Shown: positions 57,534 to 64,000 of the stretch, one piece after another | How the letters are laid out: every line of letters starts with the position of its first letter | Numbering within the stretch: position 1 is the stretch's first letter | NCBI RefSeq assembly: GCF_042453785.1 | Contig: NC_091665.1 | Location: 31,831,001 to 31,895,000, forward strand | Source of the DNA: Malus domestica | Taxonomy: Eukaryota; Streptophyta; Magnoliopsida; Rosales; Rosaceae | Direction of reading: 5' to 3' | Length of the DNA: 64,000 nucleotides | Notes under the pieces: model-generated | Told to the model about the DNA's origin: nothing | The model's database searches: none | What the model saw: only the letters and a program-made list of their open reading frames with translations | Program-made: the position numbers and the translations under genes

Positions 57534-57731
57534 CTAGATTTTATTGTATGCTTTTCTTGGTAGCCTAACTTTCATTCTTAACCCAGTTTGCTGTCTCTCA
57601 ACATGGTGTGGGGAAACTGCTTCCAAATCAAGTACGACTGGGATACAGAACACCCTAGAGCAAACTCCATTACCTAAGTTATTAGATGTTGAATTAGGAG
57701 GCGGGACTTTCTTGGAGCTGCCAGCGGGCAT
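57534..57731 (-). CDS. Small hypothetical ORF, 65 codons
   Basis: The frame runs from ATG 57731 to TTTATTG-side stop at 57534; an in-frame TGA lies eight codons or fewer upstream, so the ATG is the only start. The product is basic and ends MKVRLPRKAYNKI. Its base composition is less AT-rich than its surroundings, and the sequence looks protein-like (SRVFCIPVVLDLEAVSPHH), but no family was recognised. An overlapping frame on the plus strand (57544-57765) is equally open. It may be a real small gene, a last exon or a gene relic. Confidence 0.3.
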   Translation of the reverse strand: MPAGSSKKVPPPNSTSNNLGNGVCSRVFCIPVVLDLEAVSPHHVERQQTGLRMKVRLPRKAYNKI

Positions 57732-57765
57732 GGTATCTCATTCAATCCTTCTTCGCTTTGTTTAG

Positions 57766-58775
57766 CCGTCGGTTTGGTTTTGACCGGCTTCAACCAGCTG
57801 GTAGGTAAGTAGCAGCTTTCAGACCTCACAAACTTGTTCCCTTGTTCATATTCTAGGCTTCCATTCCATCCACTTGTGACTTGTTTGGAAATCCATCTTG
57901 ATCATTAAAATCAGCGTAAATGTCACTTGAGAACAAACAATGATCACATGTTAACTCTAAAGTATTGATCAACCCTAAAAAAAAATTTAAAATTAAAAAA
58001 AAAAAATTAAAGATCATGAGTTTGTTGAGGATACTGAATAAAGTTAAGGTTTCATCATAAAACTAATTCGTAATATAAATAGTAGCCCAACTTACTTATA
58101 AGTCTATGCATGGTCCATTCTTCTATCAATGTGGCATTTATTCTTAACATGTCCCTCACGTGTGGTGAATTTTTAGGCCAAACATGTGGACAACATAACT
58201 TGGGTGGCGTGAAACACGTGACTATTGGGACTTCACACATGGGATAACCTAGCTCTGGTCATAAAGAAAGTTGATGTTTTCACCATAAAACCAATTGAAA
58301 ATATGAACGGTACCCTAACTTACTTATTAGTCCATATAAGATCCGTCTTCCCATCTATATGGAATTCATTCTCAAATGATACTAAGTTAAGGTCTATATT
58401 TATGCTAGTCAATGCAGTTCTGGCTAGTTTCCTTTCTAATTAACAAACGGACTCATAAACAAGTCGAGAAAATCTAAAATTAAGGTTTCCAGAACATAAT
58501 AGGAACATGACACGATTGAATCCTAGAGAGGAGTAGTAATGCATGCCTTATTCAACTTTCACATGCAAAACTCATCTCAACTCTACTTCGTGTATAGACA
58601 AATGAAACCATTACATCCTACAAGAAGTAAAACCTTTATTCGTAACAAGTAAAATCTTTAAATTCATAACAAAAACATTACATCATAAAAGTAACATTAT
58701 AAAGGGATAATAATGCATTAGAGAAAACACAACAAATTAAACTCCCTAAAAAATTCCCAAAATAAGCGAAAGTAC
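57766..58775. other. Intergenic sequence with diverged direct repeats
   Basis: The phrase AAGTT.A.GTTT.CA.CATAAAAC.AATT followed by CTTACTTAT.AGTC occurs near 58030 and 58268. Another block (58444-58540) is repeated at 59616-59710. No gene. Confidence 0.45.
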
Positions 58776-59422
58776 TTAATAGATGCGATATGGCTTGCCC
58801 ATAGTAGTCTTCAGGTTCAAGCACCTTACATTTTGCCAGTTTTTCTTCAACAGAGAAACAAGAAAGTTAACGCTCAATTGCATGTTTTGGAAGATCTGCT
58901 TCTCTTCCTTGGATACATGCCCTACAGCAACTCCAATACAAAGGACCTTCTTCAGTTGGAACTTGATCGTTGCTTTTGTCTTGGAAACCTTAGACTCGAG
59001 GGATTCTTGGTGAGTAACAAGGGTTGGAAATTTTCCTGCCTTGTTGAGACCAGGACCCAAAAGACGGGGAATCTGCTTAATAACGGCTTCTGAAGCCAAA
59101 AAGGCATTCTTCGCCAACTTCTTAACCAACCCCTTGTTCTTGTTTAGCTTCTTCAGCCCTTCAATATCCATATATAGTCCAACCCAATCTTTTCGGCCTC
59201 CTAAGCATGCTGAGCATCTCCAAGCATGCAGACCTTCATCTTTGGACAAGGGATGTGTGGCAACCTAACAGAACAACTGAAACGTTTGTCTTTTTGGGGA
59301 TCATAATTTTTCAGCCCAATCTGAAGTTCAATAGTCTCGCTGAAGTTACGTTCTTTTTCCTTGGACGCATTCATGATGATGGAAACACCCTCTCGGAGAG
59401 TATCACTCTGAAGTTTGCTCAT
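58776..59422 (-). pseudogene. RPL10A: 60S ribosomal protein L10a (uL1) pseudogene
   Basis: The minus strand from ATG 59422 reads [46 protein letters not shown], then a stop; a one-base shift near 59190-59200 continues as [68 protein letters not shown] and KNWQNVRC, ending TAA at 58776. This is the whole length of RPL10a, a component of the large ribosomal subunit stalk region, with no introns. Besides the frameshift, three residues (KYH position) are deleted and several conserved residues are changed. A processed copy is likely, though no poly(A) tail remains. Confidence 0.9.
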
Positions 59423-59429
59423 GGCTGAA

Positions 59430-60136
59430 GCTTAAGTTGCCTGACCAACGAAGAATTCTGACCTGAAGATAAAAGAAGCGTACAACTACAAAAGAAACAC
59501 GGGAAGACAATTGAAGTCGTCCAATGCAAAGTAAATGGAATTGAAGGTGCGTATGTGAGAATACTAAAGCCTATTTTTATACTGGTGAACCATCGGCTAC
59601 CTTTTTCTTTCCCAAAAACAAACGGATCCTAACCAAGTTGGGGGAAAATTTAAAATTAAAGCCTTCGAAACCATAATAGGAATATAGCTGAATCCAAGAG
59701 AGGAAGGGAGAAAAGAATTGAGAATTGTTTGTAACCGAATTTATGCTATCTGGTCTAATTAATTTAGCGGTTAAATTGGCCAGATACAAGAATATAAATT
59801 AATTCTGGCCAGCATATGGTTTATACCAAGATTCAAGAATATAAATGAATTCTTACCAACATTAATTTAGGATGTGATTTTAGCTAAAATAAGATTAGGG
59901 GTTTGATATTCACACATTTCATTTTACTTTTCACACACGTTTCTAATTTTCGGCCATCGGATCGGATGAATTAAAGAAAATCAACGGATAGAAATTAACA
60001 AGGGGTGTGTAAGAAGTAAAATGAAATGTGTGGATAGCACACCCCTAAGATTAAAGCCGGAGTATTGATGTCATTGAGGCCTACGGCCGATATGTTTGTC
60101 TATAATGATATTATAGCCTATATATATATATATATT
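59430..60136. other. Intergenic sequence, no gene recognised
   Basis: It contains the second copy (59616-59710) of a direct repeat also present at 58444-58540, on the other side of the RPL10a pseudogene, and an inverted pair ACACATTTCATTTTACTT (59926) / AAGTAAAATGAAATGTGT (60015), which marks a small MITE at about 59910-60045. Confidence 0.5.
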
Positions 60137-61640
60137 TTTTTTTTTTTTGAAAGTGGACGATCTTTATTGCGAAACAGAGATCACATACATACTAAGGATA
60201 GTGTGGATTAAAGGACCTCGATAAAAATCTTGTCAGGACTTTCAACCCGGTCTAAGGAAAAGAGCATCCCGCACGACAAGAAAGCTGTCCTCATATGCCA
60301 ATACTGAAAAACCAATACAAATTACAAACTTTCATCAACCAAAACACCCATAATAAAATCAGGGGGATCTTCAAACCATAAGAATTGCTGAATACCTCCA
60401 ATGCCAACCCGAGCCAACCTATGCACAGCCTCGTTACCACCTCGCTTCACATAATTCAAACACACCTGAGGGAAAAACTGTAATAAGAATCTCAGGTCAT
60501 TAAGGATAGGCCCAAGAACTAAACAATCCTCCTCCCGCCTCTGCATGGCAGCCAAAACCATACTCGCGTCACCCTCAAACACCATCCTTGCACCCACAGA
60601 ACAAAACGATTGAGCCAACAACATAGCTTGTCGAGCACCAAAGAGCTCCGCATGGAACGCAGAACCCGTCGGACCAATCAAACCCGCAGCTGCAGTGATA
60701 AATACTCCCTGATGGTCTCGAATTATGACACTGAATCCCCCCCCCCCCTGGAACCTTGCTGGATCCAAGCTCCGTCGAAGTTGCACTTCACCTAACCAAC
60801 ATCCGGTTTCTGCCATTGTTGCGGTGGAGTAGTGGACTTTGAGGAGCTTCTTTTATGCCACTCCTGATAATCACGCAACCAACCGTCAACTTCAAGCACC
60901 AGGTCCTCCGCCCTTACCTACTTACCATGCCAAATTACATCGTTTCGATTCTTCCATAACCGCCATAGAATCATCAAACAAAGGTCTAATACCATCGGGA
61001 GGATTACATTACAACAGAAGATAACCAAGAAATAAATTGAGTGTGGTTGCCATCGTCAACCCTAATTCCCAGGCCTCCAAACCAAACGGTCTTAGCCAAG
61101 CTACAGTCCCTTAATACATGCTCAGTTGACTCACCATAGCCTCCACAAATACTACACACATTCTCCACAGCCACCACTCGCCTAACAAGATTACCATGCG
61201 TGGGTAAAGCATTCATGTATGCTCTCCAGGCACAAATCCTAACTTTCCCGGGCACACAGGCATTCCAAATCTTTCTTAACACTTTACTACTTCCATCATC
61301 AGACATTGAATCAGACCCACTAGGCCCCGCTCCTGTGACAGACACCAGAGCCTTAGCTACATGATACGTACTTCGTAAAGTGAACTTCCCGTTCCTTTCA
61401 AAATGCCAGATTCTACGGTCCAGAGACGAACGGAAACTCAACGAAATACTCAAAATAAGATCCGCTTGCTCTTGAGAAAACAAAGCTCTTACCCGAGCCA
61501 CATGTCATTGCGGCAAACCTGTAACAAACAGGCTATCCACTGTAGCCTCCACATTTCAGTCCGCCGGCGAAGGACTCAACACATGAAAAAAAGTATCCCT
61601 TGGAAGCCAGTTATCTCGCCAAATCTTTCAAGATTCTCCT
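60137..61640 (-). mobile_element. LINE (L1-type) 3' half, degenerate
   Basis: On the minus strand from about 61640: IWRDNWLPRDTFF, then the zinc-binding RT extension (61004-61501) with WHFERNGKFTLRSTYHVAK, WNACVPGKVRICAWRAY and CSICGGYGESTEHVLRDC; then, in another frame, an RNase H-like domain (60322-60816) with GGGGFSVIIRDHQG, FHAELFGARQAML, VFEGDASMVL and NEAVHRLAR. A T-run on the plus strand (60137-60151) is the poly(A) tail. The catalytic RT and endonuclease are missing through 5' truncation. Stops and a frameshift occur between the two domains. Confidence 0.88.
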
Positions 61641-61731
61641 TCCTTTTAGGAATTTTTTTTTTTTTAAACCTAGATGGTAGGAGAAATTTTTTATTAATAA
61701 CGAAAAAAGATGTTACACTTAATAACAGGGA

Positions 61732-61976
61732 ATTGATTTTGTGTTTATATTTTCTGATTTTGTATTTATAGTTCTTGTATAAAAAGGAATGTTACTTGTA
61801 TTCCAAGTCAAAGACTTGTATATATTGTACTCTACACATATCAATAAAATCATCCAATTTAAACTTTTTACATCCTTCCCTTTATAATTGATTTTCGTGT
61901 TTATCTTTCTTGATTTTGTATTTATAATTCTTGTATAAAAAAGGAAAGTTACTTGTACTTCAAGTCAATGACTTGT
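61732..61976. repeat. Direct repeat pair of about 85 bp
   Basis: The blocks 61732-61817 and 61888-61976 share GATTTTGTATTTATA.TTCTTGTATAAAAA and GTTACTTGTA.T.CAAGTCAA.GACTTGT. TATAAAAA and AATCATCCAATTT between them suggest LTR-like sequence, perhaps the edge of a small copia-type LTR. Confidence 0.6.
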
Positions 61977-62311
61977 GTTTATACCATATTTAGGGCCTCG
62001 TATTTAGACCTCGTATAAATACTCGATGGACTTAAATGTAATTATGTAATAAAGAAAGGGGCAAATATGTAATTAGGGGAGGAGCCCTTATTCTATAAAA
62101 GGGCCTCCTCACCCTCACAAACCCTAAGTCTCTCCTATCTAGAGCAAAACTCACACTTTCTCCCTCACAAATACTCTCAGAGAAATACAATCAGTGTAGA
62201 CGTAGCCCAAACCTTGGGGTGAACCATGATACATCTTGTGTTATTTACATTTCATGCAGATTCACGGTCGGATTTACGTTGTACTAAGACCTCTGGTTTT
62301 GTGCATCAACA
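61976..62311 (+). repeat. 5' LTR of the second small element
   Basis: TGTTTATACCATATTTAGGG to CATCAACA, 336 bp, with TATAAAA at 62094-62100. It is close to the LTRs at 37056 and 39264 and keeps the full TGTT...AACA ends. Confidence 0.9.
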
Positions 62312-62313
62312 TT

Positions 62314-62328
62314 TGGCGCCGTCTGTGG
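62314..62328 (+). promoter_or_regulatory. Primer binding site of the second small element
   Basis: TGGCGCCGTCTGTGG begins two bases after the LTR and equals the site of the Tat-like element at 9857. Confidence 0.8.
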
Positions 62329-62433
62329 AAATCGATACGAAAAATCATGTCGGTTCTCTTTCATTTTTTTCATCTCACCACTGTGAATCTGCAAAAAAAA
62401 ATAAATAAATAAATAAACCGTTCAAGAAAGCAT

Positions 62434-62664
62434 GTGGAAGTTCTGAAAACATCACAAATTTCAACAACAAACTCATCAGACACATCAATAATTACCACCA
62501 AAATCAACACTCCTTATGATTCTCCAAGTCCTGCAGCTTTTCAATCCATTTTCATCATCACTCTCTTCTCTCTCCTTGACTCGACCCCCGACACCGAGTT
62601 GACACCGACGGCATCGCTGAAGGGTGTTTGTGACGTGACCCAGTACCCGAATTCGTGTTGCTAA
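62434..62664 (+). pseudogene. Captured pectinesterase N-terminal fragment
   Basis: The 76-codon frame contains FQSIFIITLF (a membrane-anchor-like stretch, residues 36-45), then TELTPTASLKGVCDVTQYPNSC (residues 54-75, given here as a description of one segment). The last part matches the start of the pectin methylesterase inhibitor-like pro-region of plant pectinesterases (SLK.VC..T.YP.SC). It then stops, so only the N-terminus is carried, with no catalytic domain. The order membrane anchor, Ser/Thr-rich spacer, SLK motif is as in type I pectinesterases. Confidence 0.6.
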
Positions 62665-62908
62665 TCATTTCGATGATGATGGTCGGCCACTGTTGGTCTC
62701 CCTGTTCATCCTCCAAAAGATATTCTCAATATTCAATTGGGTTACAGAGCAATTCGAATCTTGAAACCCATATCTTGATTTTCCCCTAAAAACCTCAGAT
62801 TTCGAGTAGTCAATTCGAATTCTGATACGATTGTAGCCCCCATTCTCATTTCCACAGTTCCCAAATTTCGCACCAAAAACCTACACGGTCCAGTCCAATC
62901 CATTCCAG

Positions 62909-63310
62909 ATGGGCAATTCATGCTGCTGCTGCTGCTTCTGTACCTTCATAGACCAAGCGAGCATAGGCATCTTGGAGATGTGGGGTCGTTTCGAGAGTCT
63001 CGCCGAACCTGATTTCCACCTCCTGAACCCATTGGCCGGTCAATGGGCCGCCGACATCCTCTCCACCAGGATCGCCTCCCTCGACATCCGCATCGAGATC
63101 AAAAATAAGGATAATGTGTTTGTGCAATTAGTGTGCTCAATTCAATACAGGGTGGTGAAAGAAAATGCTGATAATGCATTTTATGAGCAGCAAAACCCCA
63201 ACGAGCAGATTCAAGCTTATGTCTTTGATGTGGTTAGAGCTCTGGTTCCGAGAATGACGCTGGACGAGCTCTTTGAGCAGAAGGGTGAGGTTGCTAATGA
63301 GGATATCTGA
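62909..63310 (+). pseudogene. Captured hypersensitive-induced-reaction (HIR) protein fragment
   Basis: The 133-codon frame starts MGN plus a Cys-rich stretch, then FIDQASIGILEMWGRFE, KDNVFVQLVCSIQYRVV, NADNAFYE, EQIQAYVFDVVRALVPRMTLDELFEQKGEVA, before ending at once. This matches the N-terminal SPFH/band 7 part of plant HIR proteins, which sit at the plasma membrane through N-terminal acylation and take part in defence cell death. Residues 2-10 keep Gly and Cys acylation candidates. The full protein has about 285 residues, so the C-terminal half is missing. There are no introns across 130 codons. It could be an expressed truncated protein, but its place inside a retroelement argues for a captured cDNA. 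Confidence 0.8.
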
Positions 63311-63460
63311 CTTGGGGGACTATTCACGCCTCATATCTAGAAACTCGCTCATTCACGACGACCCCACTGCGACGTCAACCATGAACGGGATTCTGTGGGA
63401 CGTTCTGGAGATGGAGGTTCCGGCGTCAGATTTGTTGCTGTCGCAGTGGTTCGTTCCTTG
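63311..63460 (+). pseudogene. Cargo fragment, unidentified
   Basis: The frame 63273-63461 contains GDYSRLISRNSLIHDDPTA and MNGILWDVLEMEVPASDLL. Conserved-looking and GC-rich, but not recognised. It lies between the HIR and ankyrin pieces. Confidence 0.35.
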
Positions 63461-63474
63461 ATTTGGAACCGAAC

Positions 63475-63790
63475 CGAGATGTTTCATTCCTGCAACCGCG
63501 ATCGACGGTCGAGATCCGTACTGTTTAGTACTCGCACATATCGTCCATCTCTTCTCAACGAGAAAAGTGCAGATCAACAGTTGAGATCTGCCAAGCCCAC
63601 TACCACCCACGGCTGCACTCAGTCCGACGACCCTATTGGGTTTCAGAAGTTGCTTCGGGAAAACCAATCTCGCCGTTATGGCACAAACTCATCTCCATGT
63701 TTCTGCTGGTTACAACAGAGGTGAGATAATTAAATTTCTTCTTGATTGGAAAGGGCCGAGTGAGGTTGAGTTGGAAGCCAAGCTGGATCG
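63475..63790 (+). pseudogene. Captured ankyrin/AAA (CbbX-like) protein fragment
   Basis: Two frames give SAKPTTTHGCTQSDDPIGFQ and KLLREN, then, after a frameshift near 63670, QTHLHVSAGYNRGEIIKFLL and DWKG....VELEAK. These match the first ankyrin repeats of the plant ankyrin plus CbbX-type AAA protein (HGCAQSGDLLGFQKLL; LHVSAGYNRAEIVKFLLDW, from memory). The AAA domain is absent from the window. Sequence after 63790 (LVGKAMEMFVKQVC) may belong to yet another captured gene with a histone-fold-like look. Confidence 0.6.
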
Positions 63791-64000
63791 GCCAGCTCTA
63801 CTCCGGCCAGTACATGTGTACCTGGTGGGAAAAGCTATGGAGATGTTTGTAAAGCAAGTCTGCAAAAGCAAAAGTGAAGATAAGCTTTCTATTATTATGA
63901 CTCATTTTGTCTGCCAAAAGAAGGTACAGAGAATGAGCGGGGAGATCAAGAAAAGTAAAAGAAAAGATTCTTTTCTTATTATTAATTCTATTAATCATTC

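Larger units (their letters stand above)
61976..64000 (+). mobile_element. Second gene-carrying non-autonomous LTR element (truncated by window edge)
   Basis: The LTR (61976-62311) is the same family as 37056-37393. It is followed by a primer site TGGCGCCGTCTGTGG (62314-62328) and a leader (TCGGTTCTCTTTCATTTTTT, TGTGAATCTGCAAAA) also present in the other copy at about 37430-37475. After the leader the interior is unrelated to that copy and holds at least three host-like gene fragments in plus orientation. No gag or pol is seen. The 3' LTR and target duplication lie beyond the window. Confidence 0.85.

Noticed and set aside
63790..64000. NC2/NF-Y histone-fold gene fragment
   Set aside because: LVGKAMEMFVKQVC is only loosely similar to the histone-fold helix of such proteins; too short and too diverged to call.

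Overview
The window is nuclear DNA of a flowering plant, most probably a woody eudicot. The signs are AT-rich intergenic sequence, intronless AP2/ERF transcription factor genes, plant-type LTR retrotransposons, CACTA, PIF/Harbinger and hAT-like DNA transposons, and SINEs. The repeat families look like those of apple and pear (Rosaceae, tribe Maleae), but that is an impression from memory and no search was run. Well under 3% of the window is intact host coding sequence; most of the rest is layered transposable elements.

The host genes are three intronless group IX ERF genes: an ERF1B-like gene (16846-17607, minus) and two short ERF096/ERF098-like genes (42308-42784, plus; 50053-50487, minus). 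In Arabidopsis the relatives of these two types (ERF1, ERF98/TDR1, ERF95/ESE1) are neighbours on chromosome 3. This looks like the same ancient cluster, here spread over about 34 kb by transposon insertions. A broken 60S ribosomal protein L10a copy lies at 58776-59422, and a doubtful 65-codon ORF at 57534-57731.

Layout. 1-10370: a decayed Ty3/gypsy element of Tat/Ogre type on the minus strand, with a 5' LTR at the right, gag and pol, two tandem-repeat arrays downstream of the integrase, and an antisense coiled-coil ORF running off the left edge. About 10600-13985: a CACTA remnant carrying a nested 1.6-kb insertion. 16.8-17.7 kb: first ERF. 19-22 kb: several MITE-like elements. 22652-28683: two long solo LTRs, a SINE and an interrupted MITE. 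33-36.8 kb: a hAT-like MITE and a Ty1/copia remnant split by a solo LTR. 37056-39580: a complete small LTR element with a 5-bp target duplication and no retroviral genes. 42.3-42.8 kb: second ERF. 43719-49503: two more solo LTRs and MITEs. 50.0-50.5 kb: third ERF. 51533-54123: a complete but inactivated PIF/Harbinger element with TTA duplications. 54.8-56.7 kb: Mutator-like MITEs. 60137-61640: a LINE 3' end. 61976-64000: the left part of a second small LTR element of the 37056 family.

The most unusual feature is that small LTR family. The two copies share about 337-bp LTRs, a TGGCGCC-type primer site and a short leader, but their interiors differ and seem to consist of host gene pieces. The copy at 61976 carries what look like a pectinesterase N-terminus, 130 uninterrupted codons of a hypersensitive-induced-reaction (HIR) protein and part of an ankyrin/AAA protein. 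The copy at 37056 ends in a fragment resembling the start of an ITN1-type ankyrin protein. This suggests a non-autonomous retrotransposon that captures and reshuffles host transcripts, perhaps mobilised in trans by Tat-like elements with the same type of primer site.
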